From contig NZ_CP108581.1 in NCBI RefSeq assembly GCF_036010665.1, positions 2,957,501-3,021,500 of the forward strand: 64,000 bases of DNA, written 5' to 3'. The translations under genes and the position numbers were made by a program. This DNA is from Microbispora sp. NBC_01189 (GTDB lineage: Bacteria; Actinomycetota; Actinomycetes; Streptosporangiales; Streptosporangiaceae). The notes below the pieces were generated by a model. It was not told the origin of the DNA. It saw only the letters and a list, made by a program, of their open reading frames with translations, and ran no database searches. Shown one piece after another: positions 26,842-37,823 of this stretch. The stretch's first letter is position 1; each line of letters begins with the position of its first letter.

Positions 26842-29396
26842 GGGAGCTCCTCGGGACGTACGGCCGGAACCGGCGTGGAGACGGGCAGGGTGAGGATCAT
26901 GGTGAGACCTCCCCCGGGCGTCTCCTCCGGGACCAGCGTGCCACCCATGGCCTCGGCCAGCCCGCGCGACAGGGCGAGGCCCAGCCCGACGCCGGTGTGG
27001 CTGTCCCGGTCGCCCAGCCGCTGGAACGGCAGGAAGACCCGGTCGTGCGCCTCCCGTGGGATGCCGGGGCCGCGGTCGGCGATCCGGACCTCCACGTGGT
27101 CGCCGTACGCGCTGGCGGTGACGAGCACCCGCTCCTCGGGCGGGCTGTGGCGGACCGCGTTCGACAGCAGGTTGACCAGGACCCGTTCGAGCAGGGCGGC
27201 GTCGGCGACGACCTCGGGGAGCTCGACGGAGACGTCCGCGTCGACGCGGTCGCCGGGCGGCCCGAGGTCGTCGACCGCCCGGGGCACCACCTCCTCCAGG
27301 GCGACCGGCTGACGCGCCAGGCCGAGCACCCCGGCCTGCAGGCGGCTCATGTCGAGCAGGTTGTCCACCAGCCGGTTCAGCTTGATCAGCGATTCGTCGG
27401 CGGTGGCGAGAAGTTCCTCCCGGTCCTGGGGCGACCAGTCGACGCCGGTGGTGCGCAGGCTCTCGACCGCGGCCCTGGCCGACGCCAGCGGCGTGCGCAG
27501 ATCGTGGCCGACGGCGGCGAGCAGCGCCGTACGCATCCGGTCGGCCTCGGCCAGCGGCCGGGCCTGGTCGGCCTCCTCCCGCAGCCGCCGCTGGCGCAGC
27601 GCGACGGCGGCCTCCGCGGCGAACGCCTCCAGCACCCGGCGGTCGGCGGCGTCCAGCAGTCGTCCGCGCACCGCGAGCGTCAGTTCCTCGTCGATCACGA
27701 CGTCGGTGTCGGCCGCAGCCGGGCAGGTGCAGGGCGTGCCGCCCGCGGTGGCCGCGATCCGCCACGCCCGCGGGTCGCTCCGGTCGTCCGGGACGGGTGT
27801 GCCGGCGCGTTCGAGCAACGTGACCGAGGTGAGGCCGAAGGTCTCCCGCAGCCGGGCCAGCAGGGACGGCAGCGCGGCGTCGCCCCGGAGCACGTGCCCG
27901 GCCAGGGTGGACAGCAGTGCGGCGTCCGCGCCCGCCCGCGCGGCCTGCCGGGTACGGCGGGCCGCCAGATCCACCACGGCGCTGACCGTGGCGGCGACGA
28001 GCACGAAGACGACCAGCGAGAAGACGTTCTCCGGGTCGGAGACCGTCCAGGTGCGCATGGGCGCGGTGAAGAACCAGTTGAGCAGCAGGAACCCGCCGAC
28101 GGCGGCGGCGAGGGCCGGCCACAGGCCCCCGGCCAGCGCGACCGCGATGACCATGAGCAGATACAGCAGCATCTCGCTGGGCAGCCGCAGCTCGTCGCGG
28201 AACGGCAGCAGCACGGCGGTCAGTGCGCCCATCCCAAGGACGGCGAGCGCCCAGCCGGCCAGCCGCCGCCCCGGCGTGAGGGCGGCCTCCCGCCGCGGCG
28301 CCCGGCGCCGTCCCCTGCTCATCTCCTCGTGCGTGACCATGTGCACGTCGATCGAGCCGGAGTCGGCGGTGGTGATCACCGAGACGCCCGGGGAGAAGAG
28401 CCGGGCCAGCCGGCCCCGCCGGGACGCGCCGAGCACCAGCTGGGTGGCGTTGACCCCGCGGGCGAAGTCGAGCAGCGCGTGCGCGATGTCGGCGCCGGCG
28501 ACCTGGTGATAGCTGCCGCCCATGCTCTCCACCAGCGCCCGCTGGCGGGCCAGGTGCACCGGGTGCGCGCCGGTCAGCCCCTCGCCGGTGGTCACGTGTA
28601 CGGCCAGTAAGTCGGCGCCCTTGGTCCGGTCGGCGATGCGGGCCGCGCGCCTGAGCAGGGTGTCTCCCTCGGGCCCGCCGCTGAGGGCCACCACCACCCG
28701 CTCGCGCGCCTCCCAGGTGCCCGCGATGCCGTGCTCGGCGCGGTAGCGGTCGAGCTGCTCGTCGACCTTGTCGGCGACCCACAGCAGCGCCAGCTCCCGC
28801 AGGGCGGTGAGGTTGCCCACCCGGAAGTAGTTGGACAGAGCCGCGTCGATCTTCTCCGGCCGGTAGACGTTCCCGTGCGCCATGCGGCGGCGCAGCGCCT
28901 CGGGCGACATGTCGACCAGCTCGACCTGGTCGGCCCGCCGCACCACCTCGTCCGGCACGGTCTCGCGCTGCGGAATGCCGGTGATCTGGAACACGACGTC
29001 GTTGACCGACTCCAGGTGCTGGATGTTCACGGTGGATATCACGTCGATGCCGGCGTCGAGGATCTCCTCGATGTCCTGCCACCGCTTGGGGTGCCCGGAG
29101 CCGGGCACGTTGGTGTGCGCCAGCTCGTCGATCAGCGCGATCTTCGGGTGGCGGGCGATGACGGCCTTCACGTCCAGCTCGCCGAAGGCGGCCCCCCGAT
29201 AGACCACCTCGCGGCGGGGGATCACCTCCATGCCGGCGAGCAGCGCGGCGGTCCTGGGACGGTCGTGCGTCTCGACGAGCCCGACGACGACGTCCCGGCC
29301 GCGCTCCAGGCCGCGGCGGCCCTCGTCGAGCATGGCGTACGTCTTGCCGACTCCCGGCGCCGCGCCCAGGTAGATCCGCAGCCGTCCGCGTGCCAC
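26838..29396 (-). CDS. kdpD: KdpD sensor histidine kinase
   Basis: An 852-residue membrane sensor with the full KdpD architecture. The KdpD domain has Walker A GAAPGVGKT (11-19) and the signature ELAHTNVPGSGHPKRWQD. Next comes a UspA-like domain (about 230-355), then four closely spaced membrane helices (about 375-480), a GAF-like region, the HisKA box AVGHDLRTPLASA and HATPase motifs (LLSNAVRHSPP, DRGPGIP, GVGLGLALSRGLAEAMGG). It senses K+/ionic stress and phosphorylates KdpE. The GTG at 29396 has GGAGG five bases upstream. It begins 9 bp after kdpC. Confidence 0.96.
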
Positions 29397-29405
29397 CGCG
29401 GCCTC

Positions 29406-30257
29406 CTACTCCCCGTCCAGGGCGAGGTTGAGTTCGAGCACGTTCACGACCGGGCGGCCCACGTAGCCGAGCCACGGGTGCACGGTGTGCCGCCGGACGA
29501 GATCCAGCACCGTCTCCACATCGATGCCGCGGGTCCTCGCGACGCGAGGCGCCTGCAGCACGGCGTACGCCTCGGAGATGTGCGGGTCGAGGCCCGACGC
29601 CCCGGCGGTGACCGCGTCGGGAGGGGCCGCGACCCGGGTGACGGCGCCCCGTACGGGCACGGTGCGGCCCGCGGAGTAGTCCTCGCCCGGCCGGGCGCAC
29701 TCGACCCGTACGCCCTGGTAGAGGGGGACGAACGGGGTCGCCGGGCAGGCCTGGTTGACCGAGACGGCCCTGGTCGCGGCGCCGGCCGCGGGGAAGACCC
29801 TGAGCACGGCGCCGACGCCGCCGGGGGTGCAGAACGGGCGGGCGCCGCTGACGCCCTCCAGCCGGCCCACCGCCAGGGAGCGCGCGCAGACCTGGGTGAG
29901 CAGGGACCGCCGGCCGTTCCGGCCCGGCGCGGGAAGGGTGTCGACGACGTCCTCCGGCCCGAGGTTGCTCGCCCCGGTGGCCATGGTGTCGTACGCGTGC
30001 CCGGGCGCGGCCGGCCGGCTCTGGAAGTAACGGGGGATCGGGGCGCCGGAGGAATCGGTGAACGACTGGCCGATGAGCGAACTGCCGACGACCCTGCCGT
30101 TGCGCTCGATCAGGCTGCCGTTCGCCTGGTGCCGGAACAGGGCCTGCGCCACCCCGGTGACGGCCAGCGAGTAGACGACCCCCGTCACCACGGTGAGCAC
30201 CAGCACCGCGCGGACGGCGGCCAGGTGCCGGCGGAACGAACTGGGCAGGTGTTTCAT
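29406..30257 (-). CDS. kdpC: KdpC subunit of the K+-transporting ATPase, enlarged
   Basis: A 283-residue KdpC, the single-pass subunit that stabilises KdpB nucleotide binding. It has an N-terminal membrane helix (about 14-38), the conserved GSSLIGQSF (58-66) and PRYFQSRPA segments, and the C-terminal SGLDPHISEAYAVLQAPRVA with VNVLELNLAL at the end. E. coli KdpC is about 190 residues. The excess is mainly an insert of roughly 90-100 residues (about 105-205) containing Cys residues in CARSL, PFCTPG, QACPATP and VECARPG, which could form disulfides outside the membrane. The ATG directly follows the kdpB stop. Confidence 0.93.
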   Translation of the reverse strand: MKHLPSSFRRHLAAVRAVLVLTVVTGVVYSLAVTGVAQALFRHQANGSLIERNGRVVGSSLIGQSFTDSSGAPIPRYFQSRPAAPGHAYDTMATGASNLGPEDVVDTLPAPGRNGRRSLLTQVCARSLAVGRLEGVSGARPFCTPGGVGAVLRVFPAAGAATRAVSVNQACPATPFVPLYQGVRVECARPGEDYSAGRTVPVRGAVTRVAAPPDAVTAGASGLDPHISEAYAVLQAPRVARTRGIDVETVLDLVRRHTVHPWLGYVGRPVVNVLELNLALDGE

Positions 30258-32411
30258 TCAGGACATCCCCGGAAGGAGGCGGACGACGAGGTCGATCAGC
30301 TTGATGCCGGCGAAGGGGACCACGATCCCGCCCAGGCCGTACACGTACAGGTTGCGCCGCAGCAGGGTGGAGGCACTGCTCGGCCGGTAGCGCACGCCCT
30401 TGAGGGCCAGCGGGATCAGCGCGACGATCACCAGCGCGTTGAAGACGACGGCCGACAGGATCGCCGACTGCGGGCTGGCCAGGCGCATGACGTTGAGCGT
30501 GTCCAGGCCCGGATAGACCGCGGCGAACATCGCCGGAATGATCGCGAAGTACTTCGCGACGTCGTTGGCGATCGAGAACGTGGTCAGCGCGCCGCGGGTG
30601 ATCAGCAACTGCTTGCCGATCTCCACGATCTCGATCAGCTTGGTCGGGTTGGAGTCGAGGTCGACCATGTTGCCGGCCTCCTTGGCGGCGCTGGTGCCGG
30701 TGTTCATGGCGACGCCGACGTCCGACTGGGCCAGCGCGGGCGCGTCGTTGGTGCCGTCTCCGGTCATCGCGACCAGCCTGCCGCCCTCCTGCTCGCGCCT
30801 GATGAGGGCGAGCTTGTCCTCGGGGGTGGCCTCGGCGAGGAAGTCGTCGACCCCGGCCTCCTCCGCGATGGCCCTGGCGGTCAGAGGATTGTCCCCAGTG
30901 ATCATGACGGTCCTGATGCCCATCCGGCGCATCGCGTCGAACCGCTCGCGCATCCCCTCCTTGACCACGTCCTTGAGGTGGATGACCCCGAGCACCCGGG
31001 CCGCGCCGCCGGTCACCTCGCCCACCACCAGCGGGGTGCCGCCGGAGGCGGAGATGCCGTCGACCAGCTGACCCGCCTCGACGGTCGGATGGCCGCCGTT
31101 GTCGCGCACCCACTTCATGACCGCGGTGGCGGCGCCCTTGCGGATCCGCCGGCCGTCCATGTCCACCCCGGACATGCGGGTCTGGGCCGTGAAGGGGACC
31201 CACCCGGCGTGGGCGAGCTCGCCCGGCTCCCGCTCGCGCAGCCCGTACACGTTCTTGGCGTAGACCACGATGGAACGGCCCTCGGGGGTCGCGTCGGTGA
31301 GACTCGACAGCTGGGCCGCCCTGGCCAGCTCCAGCACGGGCACACCCGGCACGGGCAGGAACGCCGCCGCCTGCCGGTTGCCCAGGGTGATCGTGCCGGT
31401 CTTGTCGAGCAGGAGCGTGGACACGTCGCCCGCGGCCTCGACCGCCCGGCCCGACATGGCGAGCACGTTGCGCTGGACCAGGCGGTCCATCCCGGCGATG
31501 CCGATCGCCGACAGCAGCGCGCCGATCGTGGTGGGGATGAGGCAGACGACCAGCGCCGCCAGCACGACGCCGGTGACTCCGTCGGAGGTGAGGGCGATCG
31601 AGTCGGCCACGCCGGGGTTGACCGATCGCGAGAAGACGGCCAGCGGCTGCATGGTCGCGGTGGCCACCAGGAAGATGATCGTCAGTGCGGCCAGCAGGAT
31701 GTTGAGGGCGATCTCGTTGGGCGTCTTCCTGCGGTCGGCCCCCTCGACCAGGGCGATCATCCGGTCGAGGAAGCTCTCGCCCGGCCGCTGGGTGATCCGT
31801 ACGACGATCCGGTCCGACAGGACCCGGGTGCCGCCGGTGACGGCGGAGCGGTCGCCGCCGGACTCGCGGATGACCGGCGCCGACTCCCCGGTGATGGCCG
31901 ACTCGTCCACCGAGGCGATGCCCTCGACCACGTCGCCGTCGCCGGGGATGGTCTCGCCGGCCTCGACGATCACGTGGTCGCCCTGGCGCAGGTCGGGCGC
32001 GCCGATCTCCTCCCACTTGGCGTGGACGGCCGGGTCGACGAGGCGGCGGGCCACCGTGTCGCGTCTCGCCGCGCGCAGCGCCGCCGCCTGCGCCCTGCCG
32101 CGGCCCTCCGCCACCGCCTCGGCCAGGTTGGCGAACAGCACGGTCAGCCACAGCCATCCGGTGATCGCCCAGGCGAAGAAGGACGGGGTCGCGGCGGCGA
32201 GGACGGTGGTGAAGAGCGCCCCGATCTCGACGATGAACATGACCGGGTTGCGCCACATGGTGGCGGGGTTCAGCTTCCGCACCGCCCCGGGCAACGCGCG
32301 GGCGGCCTGCCGGAGACCGGCGATTCCCCCGCCGGCGCCCCCGCCGGCGCCCCCGCCGACCGGCTGCGGCGACCGGCCCCGGCGTGTCATCGGGACAGCT
32401 CTCCGGCTCAT
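30258..32411 (-). CDS. kdpB: KdpB catalytic P-type ATPase subunit
   Basis: A 717-residue type IA P-type ATPase. The phosphorylated Asp336 is in DKTGTITLG, the actuator loop TGES is at 174-177, and the nucleotide/hinge motifs ITGDNPLTA and [12 protein letters not shown] are present. Membrane helices surround [19 protein letters not shown]. It supplies the energy for K+ uptake through KdpA. The first ~45 residues include an unusual Gly/Ala run (GGGAGGGAGGG) from a short DNA repeat. The ATG at 32411 overlaps the kdpA stop (ATGA). Confidence 0.97.
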   Translation of the reverse strand: MSRRAVPMTRRGRSPQPVGGGAGGGAGGGIAGLRQAARALPGAVRKLNPATMWRNPVMFIVEIGALFTTVLAAATPSFFAWAITGWLWLTVLFANLAEAVAEGRGRAQAAALRAARRDTVARRLVDPAVHAKWEEIGAPDLRQGDHVIVEAGETIPGDGDVVEGIASVDESAITGESAPVIRESGGDRSAVTGGTRVLSDRIVVRITQRPGESFLDRMIALVEGADRRKTPNEIALNILLAALTIIFLVATATMQPLAVFSRSVNPGVADSIALTSDGVTGVVLAALVVCLIPTTIGALLSAIGIAGMDRLVQRNVLAMSGRAVEAAGDVSTLLLDKTGTITLGNRQAAAFLPVPGVPVLELARAAQLSSLTDATPEGRSIVVYAKNVYGLREREPGELAHAGWVPFTAQTRMSGVDMDGRRIRKGAATAVMKWVRDNGGHPTVEAGQLVDGISASGGTPLVVGEVTGGAARVLGVIHLKDVVKEGMRERFDAMRRMGIRTVMITGDNPLTARAIAEEAGVDDFLAEATPEDKLALIRREQEGGRLVAMTGDGTNDAPALAQSDVGVAMNTGTSAAKEAGNMVDLDSNPTKLIEIVEIGKQLLITRGALTTFSIANDVAKYFAIIPAMFAAVYPGLDTLNVMRLASPQSAILSAVVFNALVIVALIPLALKGVRYRPSSASTLLRRNLYVYGLGGIVVPFAGIKLIDLVVRLLPGMS

Positions 32412-34108
32412 CGGGACAGTCCTTCCGCGAGCGGCCCGAGCGCGAGCGCGGGGAGGAAGGTGAGGGCGACGAGGACGATCGTCACCCCGGCGAGCAGGCC
32501 GGCGAACTGCGGACGGTGGGTCGGCAGCGTGCCCGCCGAGACGGGGACCGGAGCCTGCCGGGCCAGGGACCCCGCCAGCGCCAGGACCAGCGTCATCGGC
32601 AGGAGCCGGCCGAACAGCATGCACAGACCGAGGGCCGTGTTGTAGAACGGCGTGTTCGCCGACAGCCCGGAGAAGGCCGAGCCGTTGCTGTTGCCCGTGG
32701 AGGCGAAGGCGTAGAGGACCTCCGACAGGCCGTGGGCGCCGCCGTTCCCGATGCCCGCGCGGCCCGCTTCCGTGCCCATCGCGACCGCCGTCCCCAGCAG
32801 CACCAGGGCCGGGGTCGCCAGGAAGTACAGCGAGGCCAGCTTGATCTCCCGAGAGCCGATCTTCTTGCCGAGGTATTCGGGGGTGCGGCCGACCATCAGC
32901 CCGGCCACGAAGACGGTGATCACGGCGAGAACGAGGATGCCGTACAGTCCGGAGCCCGCGCCGCCGGGCGCGACCTCTCCGAGCAGCATGTTGAAGATCA
33001 GCATGCCGCCGCCGAACGCCGTGTACGAGTCGTGGGCGGAGTCGACGGAGCCGGTGGAGGTCAGGGTCGCCGCACTCGCGAACAGCGCGGAGTCCGGCAC
33101 GCCGAACCGGGTCTCGCGGCCCTCCGCCGCCAATCCGGTCCACTGCGGCGCCGCGCCCGCCGTCGCCTGCGGTACGGTGCCCGCCGCGTGCAGTTCGGCC
33201 GCCTGGGTCACGCCGATGCTGATCAGCGCGAGCACCGCCATCACCGAGACGATCACGTAGCCCTGCCGGTTGTCGCCCACCATCCGCCCGAAGGTCCGGG
33301 GCAGGGACGTCGCGATCACCAGGAGCAGGAAGATCTGCAGCAGGTTCGTCCAGGCGGTGGGGTTCTCCCACGGATGGGCGGAGTTGGCGTTGAAGACACC
33401 GCCGCCGTTGGTGCCCAGATCCTTGATCGCCTCCTGGCTCGCCGCTCCGGCCGGGGTGAGGGTCTGCCCGCCGCCCGCCAGGGTGGTCCAGCCGTGGTGG
33501 CCGCCGAAGCTCTGCAGTGCTCCCCCGGCCACCAGCAGGATCGCGGCGGCGAACGCGATCGGCAGCAGGATCCGGATCGTGCCGCGCACCAGGTCGACCC
33601 AGAAGTTGCCGATCGTGTCGCTCCTCGCGCGGGCGAACCCGCGCACCAGCGCGACCGCCACGGAGAGGCCCGCCGCCGCGGACACGAAGTTCTGCACGGT
33701 CAGGCCCGCGGTCTGCACGACGTGGCCCATGGCCGACTCGCCCGAGTACGCCTGCCAGTCGCTGTTGGTGGCGAACGCGACCGCGGTGTTCCACGCCAGG
33801 TCCGGGGGAACGGCCGGCATCCCGAGGCTGAGGAACAGGTGGTCCTGCAGCCGTTGCAGGGCGTAGAGGGCGAGCACGGAGACGACCGAGAACGCGAGCA
33901 GGGCGCGGGCGTACGCCGGCCACCGCTGCTCGGCGTCGGCGTCCACGCCCACCAGCCGGTAGACCACCCGCTCGACCCGCCAGTGCCGGGCGCCCGTGTA
34001 GACCCGGAACATGTGGTCGCCGAGCGGCCGGTAGCAGAGCGCCAGGGCGAGGAAGACGGTCCCGGTGACCAGGACGGCGCTGACGGCGGGGTTCGCCAGA
34101 AGAGTCAT
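32408..34108 (-). CDS. kdpA: KdpA potassium channel-like subunit
   Basis: A 566-residue subunit with about ten membrane helices that binds and conducts K+. All four selectivity-filter repeats can be seen: [50 protein letters not shown] and [14 protein letters not shown]. Length matches E. coli KdpA (557). Its ATG shares one base with the kdpF stop (TGATG), so translation is probably coupled. Confidence 0.97.
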   Translation of the reverse strand: MTLLANPAVSAVLVTGTVFLALALCYRPLGDHMFRVYTGARHWRVERVVYRLVGVDADAEQRWPAYARALLAFSVVSVLALYALQRLQDHLFLSLGMPAVPPDLAWNTAVAFATNSDWQAYSGESAMGHVVQTAGLTVQNFVSAAAGLSVAVALVRGFARARSDTIGNFWVDLVRGTIRILLPIAFAAAILLVAGGALQSFGGHHGWTTLAGGGQTLTPAGAASQEAIKDLGTNGGGVFNANSAHPWENPTAWTNLLQIFLLLVIATSLPRTFGRMVGDNRQGYVIVSVMAVLALISIGVTQAAELHAAGTVPQATAGAAPQWTGLAAEGRETRFGVPDSALFASAATLTSTGSVDSAHDSYTAFGGGMLIFNMLLGEVAPGGAGSGLYGILVLAVITVFVAGLMVGRTPEYLGKKIGSREIKLASLYFLATPALVLLGTAVAMGTEAGRAGIGNGGAHGLSEVLYAFASTGNSNGSAFSGLSANTPFYNTALGLCMLFGRLLPMTLVLALAGSLARQAPVPVSAGTLPTHRPQFAGLLAGVTIVLVALTFLPALALGPLAEGLSR

Positions 34109-34197
34109 CAGAACCGTTCCGGGAACAGCAGGGCCACGACCATGAAGATCACCAGGATGGAGACCACGGCCAGCCCGGCGGCGTTGACGGCGCTCAC
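34108..34197 (-). CDS. kdpF: KdpF small membrane subunit
   Basis: A 29-residue peptide that starts [19 protein letters not shown] and ends in ALLFPERF: one hydrophobic helix followed by the LFPERF-like ending typical of KdpF. It stabilises the KdpABC complex. The GTG at 34197 has GGAG upstream and overlaps the stop of the preceding 27-codon ORF (GTGA). Confidence 0.85.
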   Translation of the reverse strand: MSAVNAAGLAVVSILVIFMVVALLFPERF

Positions 34198-34277
34198 AAC
34201 CGCTCCACCGCGCTCACGACAAGCCCCAGGACCGCGAAGCTCGCGATCGTCAGGGCGGCGAAGACGACGTCGGTCAT
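34194..34277 (-). CDS. 27-residue membrane peptide at the head of the kdp operon
   Basis: It reads [20 protein letters not shown] followed by VSAVERL, one membrane helix with a short charged end. The ATG at 34277 has GGAG five bases upstream, and the stop overlaps kdpF as GTGA. Similar short frames precede kdpF in other actinomycetes, to my recollection. Function unknown; it may be a second accessory peptide of the Kdp complex or a leader peptide. Confidence 0.6.
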   Translation of the reverse strand: MTDVVFAALTIASFAVLGLVVSAVERL

Positions 34278-34407
34278 CCCCACTCCTCGACTCGCAACGT
34301 GCCGCCCGCAGGTGGGCGATCCTCAGTCAGCGAATCACGAAAAATGCGGGGTTTCCGCACCCGTTGACGCTTTCTATACGCCTGTGGCGGGATTATTGAC
34401 GTCGCCG
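34278..34407 (-). promoter_or_regulatory. kdp upstream region
   Basis: These 130 bp must contain the kdp promoter and KdpE site. They are relatively A/T-rich. They hold a small inverted repeat (34345-34349 with 34355-34359) and a TATAGA on the minus strand (34377-34372) with no good -35. No operator can be fixed. Confidence 0.25.
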
Positions 34408-37400
34408 CTACGAAGATCGGCCGGCTCTGCCATCCGGGCGTTGCCGGCCGTGCCGGCCGTGCCGGACGCGTGCCGCCTCGGGGCCGAGGAGGGCGCCGCG
34501 GATGCGGGCGGCGGTGAACGGCTCCTCGCCGAGGGTGGCCCGGCAGGCGGCGGCGACGCGGTCGAGGTCGGCCCGTTCGGCCGGAGCGGGCGGCAGCCGG
34601 CTCGCGTCGCGGGCCGCTTCGGCGGCGCCGAGCACCTCGGCCGCGGCGGTGTGCTCACCGGTCAGGGCCAGCGCCCCGGCCAGGCCCTCCAGCGCGCCCA
34701 CCTGGTCACGCGGCGCGTCGAGCCGCGCCGCGAGGTCGAACGCCTCCAGGTGCAGGCGCAGCGCCGCGCCCGCGTCGCCGCGTAGTTCCGCGGCGAACCC
34801 CAGCTCCACCAGGAGCATCGGGACGTGTACGGACGGCGGGTCGTCCTCGCCCGGCGACGGGTACGGCGCGTCCTCCAGCAGCCGCCGCAGGTGCGTCTCG
34901 GCCGTGTCGAGGTCGCCGCCGCGGCGGGAGGCGAAGGCGAGCACCGTCCCGGCGAAGATCTCACCGGTCCGGTATCCCTGCTCGCCGGCCAGGCGCAGCG
35001 CCCTCGTGCCGTCGTCGACGGCCGCCGCGTGGTCGCCCTGCTGGGTGTGGATCCAGCCGAGCCAGCACAGCCTGGTCACGACCTCCGGCCACAGTCCGAG
35101 CTCCTCGGCCATGCCGAGGGCCTCCCGGTGCAGGCGGGTGGCGTGCGTGTGGTCGCCCGTGGCCTCGGCCAGGGCGGCGAGCCAGCCCGTGGCGCCCATC
35201 CGGCCCCAGCGGTCGCCGATCTCGGCGAACATCCGGGCGCCGCGGGTCGCGTCGCGTTCCAGCGCCGCCAGGTCGCCGCGTACGTGGGCGAGATGGGCAC
35301 GGGTCATCAGAGCGGAGGCCTCGGCCCACCGGTCGCCCTCGGCCACGGCGGCGTCGAGGGCGCGGGCCAGCAGCTTCTCGCTGTCGGCGAGGTCCAGATA
35401 ACCGAGCGAGGCGTGGCCGAGGAACCACACGGCCCTGCCCCGGCCGGCCTCCAGACGCTCCGCGACCGCCGGGTCGCCGGCGTCGCCCTGGAGGGCCGCG
35501 AATCCGGCCAGCCAGATCCGGGCCTCGTCGGCGAGACACGCGATGTCCGCCGCGCCGTCCGCCGCGCCGTCCGCCGCGCCGTCCGCCGCGCCGTCCGCCG
35601 CGCCGTGCCCCGCGCCGTGCCCCGCGCCGGCCGCTCCGCCGTGCCCCGTGCCGTGCCCCGTGCCGTTTTCGGCGAGCGACAGGGCGGCCTGGAAGGAGCG
35701 CCGGGCCTCGGTCAACCGGCCGCGCAGGAACCAGTGCCAGGCGAGGGCGCCGGTCAGCCGCAGCGCGGCGGCGGCGTCCCCATCGGCCAGGCAGTGGTCC
35801 AGCGCGGCGCGCAGGTTGGCGGTCTCGGCGTCGAGGAGCCGCAGCGTGCGGCGCTGCTCCGGGCCGCGGAGAAGGGGCGCCGCCCGCTCCGCGACGGCGA
35901 GGTAGTGGTCCCGGTGCCGCCGCCGGATCCGCTCCCGTTCCCCGGCCTCCGCCAGGCGGTCGGCGCAGTAGGCGGCCACCGACTCCAGCAATCGATAACG
36001 CGGTCCCTCCGGCGTCGGCAACATCACGACCAGCGAGCGGTCGACCAGCCGTACGAGCAGGCTGAGCACGTCGAGGTCGTCCCCGCCGCACACCGACTCG
36101 GCGGCCTCCACCGTGCATCCGTCGGCGTGTGCGGCCAGTCTGCGCAGCACCGTCCGCTCGGGAACGGTCAGCAGCTCCCAGCTCCAGTCGATCACCGCCG
36201 TGAGCGTCCGCTGCCGGGGCGGGGCGCCGCGGTGGCCGGTGGCCAGCAGGCGGAACCGGTCGTCCAGCCGGTCCACCATCCCCTGCACGCCCAGCGCGCG
36301 GACCCGCGTCGCGGCCAGTTCCAGCGCGAGCGGAATGCCGTCCAGGCGGCGGCACAGCAGGCCGACGGTCGCGGCGTTGCCGTCGTCGAGCGTGAAGCCA
36401 CGGACGGCGGCGGCCGCGCGGGCGACGAACAGCCGCACGGCGCTGGACGTCGCCAGCGCGCCGGGCTCGGCGTCGCGTCCCGGCACGTCAAGTGGTGGCA
36501 CGTCCCAGACGACCTCCCCCGCCAGGGCGAGAGGTTCCCGGCTGGTGGCGAGGATCCGCAGGCCGGGGGAGGTCCGCAGCAGGCGCTCCGCCAGGGCCGC
36601 CACCTCGTCGATCACGTGTTCGCAGTTGTCCAGGACGAGCAGGAGATTCCGCGACCGCAGCGCCGCGGCCAGGTCGGCGTGGTCGCCCTCCCTGATGTCG
36701 CCCTCTCTGATGTCGCCTGCCCTGATGTCGAGCGACGCGGTGACCGCGTCGGCCACCGCACCGGCCCGCACCCCGTTTCGCCCGCCGTTCCCCAAGCCGC
36801 CCCGCACGTCGGCCCGCACGCCGGCCAGCTCGACGAGCCACACACCGTCGGGCAGGTCACGCCGGCCGTCGGCGACCTCGGTCGCGAGCCGGGTCTTCCC
36901 CACGCCGCCCGGACCGGTCAGCGTCACCAGCCGCTTCTCCCGCAGCAGCGCGCCGATCTCGGCGACCGCGCTCTCCCGCCCGATCAGCTCGGTGTGCGGG
37001 GCGGGCAGGTTCGAGCGGCGCCGCCGGTCGGGTGCGGGCGGCGCCTGCAGGTCCTGGGTGAGGATCGCCCGCTGCAGCGCGGCGAGTTCGGGGCCGGGGT
37101 CCAGTCCCAGCTCGTCGCCGAGCAGGCGGCGCAGTTCCTCGTAGCTCTCCAGCGCCTCGCTCTGCCGTCCGGCGCCGTACAGCGCCCGCATGTACGCCGC
37201 CCGCAGCCGTTCGCGCAGCGGATGGGCGGCGACCAGGTCGCCGAGCTCGGCGGCCAGCACCGCGTGCTCGCCGAGCGCCAGCCGGGCCTCGGCCGCGTCC
37301 TCCAGCGTGGTCAGCCGCTGCTCGGCCAGCCTGGCGATCACCGGCCGGGCGAACGGCTCGTCGGCGAAGTCGGCGAACGCCGGGCCCCGCCACAGGGCCA

Positions 37401-37791
37401 GCGCCTCGGCGAACAGGGCCGCACCGGCCCTCGGGTCGCCGGCCTGCCGCGCCCGCGTGGTGAGCGTGTGGAAGCGCCGGACGTCCACCGCCTCGTCGTC
37501 CAGGAGCAGCCGGTAGGCCGGCGGGCGGGAGACGACGAGCTCACGTGCCCCCGGTTGCGCGTCCTCCAGCGCCCTGCGCAGCTGGGAGACCTTGGCCGAC
37601 AGCGCGCCGAGGGGATTGCGCCGCGGCGGGTCGTCCCCCCACAGGTCGTCGATCAGCCGGTCGGCGGAGACCGGCCGACCGTCGTTGAGCAGCAGCACGG
37701 CGAGCAGGGCGCGCACCTTCGCACCGGGCACCGTGACCGGCGCGCCCCCCGCCGTCCACACCGCGAGCGGACCCAGGACCCCAAACCGCAT
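34408..37791 (-). CDS. SARP/AfsR-type regulator: DNA-binding, BTAD, NB-ARC and TPR domains
   Basis: A regulator of 1127 residues from the ATG at 37791. Domains in order are an OmpR-type winged helix (1-93), BTAD (about 95-240, with FADEPFARPVIARLAEQRLT), an NB-ARC STAND ATPase with P-loop GPGGVGKT (293-300), Walker B LLLVLDNCEHV and GIPLALELAATRVRAL, then a long TPR array. This is the AfsR-like architecture of antibiotic/morphogenesis activators. A GHG/AADG repeat (12-bp DNA units) breaks the TPR region. GTG 37800 is an alternative start; MRFGVLGPL is the usual SARP beginning. Direct repeats of SARP type lie upstream, so autoregulation or control of the divergent reductase gene is plausible. 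Confidence 0.93.
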   Translation of the reverse strand: MRFGVLGPLAVWTAGGAPVTVPGAKVRALLAVLLLNDGRPVSADRLIDDLWGDDPPRRNPLGALSAKVSQLRRALEDAQPGARELVVSRPPAYRLLLDDEAVDVRRFHTLTTRARQAGDPRAGAALFAEALALWRGPAFADFADEPFARPVIARLAEQRLTTLEDAAEARLALGEHAVLAAELGDLVAAHPLRERLRAAYMRALYGAGRQSEALESYEELRRLLGDELGLDPGPELAALQRAILTQDLQAPPAPDRRRRSNLPAPHTELIGRESAVAEIGALLREKRLVTLTGPGGVGKTRLATEVADGRRDLPDGVWLVELAGVRADVRGGLGNGGRNGVRAGAVADAVTASLDIRAGDIREGDIREGDHADLAAALRSRNLLLVLDNCEHVIDEVAALAERLLRTSPGLRILATSREPLALAGEVVWDVPPLDVPGRDAEPGALATSSAVRLFVARAAAAVRGFTLDDGNAATVGLLCRRLDGIPLALELAATRVRALGVQGMVDRLDDRFRLLATGHRGAPPRQRTLTAVIDWSWELLTVPERTVLRRLAAHADGCTVEAAESVCGGDDLDVLSLLVRLVDRSLVVMLPTPEGPRYRLLESVAAYCADRLAEAGERERIRRRHRDHYLAVAERAAPLLRGPEQRRTLRLLDAETANLRAALDHCLADGDAAAALRLTGALAWHWFLRGRLTEARRSFQAALSLAENGTGHGTGHGGAAGAGHGAGHGAADGAADGAADGAADGAADIACLADEARIWLAGFAALQGDAGDPAVAERLEAGRGRAVWFLGHASLGYLDLADSEKLLARALDAAVAEGDRWAEASALMTRAHLAHVRGDLAALERDATRGARMFAEIGDRWGRMGATGWLAALAEATGDHTHATRLHREALGMAEELGLWPEVVTRLCWLGWIHTQQGDHAAAVDDGTRALRLAGEQGYRTGEIFAGTVLAFASRRGGDLDTAETHLRRLLEDAPYPSPGEDDPPSVHVPMLLVELGFAAELRGDAGAALRLHLEAFDLAARLDAPRDQVGALEGLAGALALTGEHTAAAEVLGAAEAARDASRLPPAPAERADLDRVAAACRATLGEEPFTAARIRGALLGPEAARVRHGRHGRQRPDGRAGRSS
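35545..35664. repeat. Ten 12-bp tandem units inside the SARP gene
   Basis: Five copies of gtccgccgcgcc are followed by five diverged 12-bp units. On the coding (minus) strand they give the AADG and GHG(T/A) repeats. Multiples of 3 keep the frame open. Confidence 0.9.
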
Positions 37792-37823
37792 GGTGCGCAC
37801 CCTAACGCCGGGGGCGAGAGGAC

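Noticed and set aside
28731-32645. A 1300-codon + strand frame opposite kdpC/kdpB/kdpD
   Set aside because: A shadow frame; the opposite strand carries unmistakable Kdp proteins.
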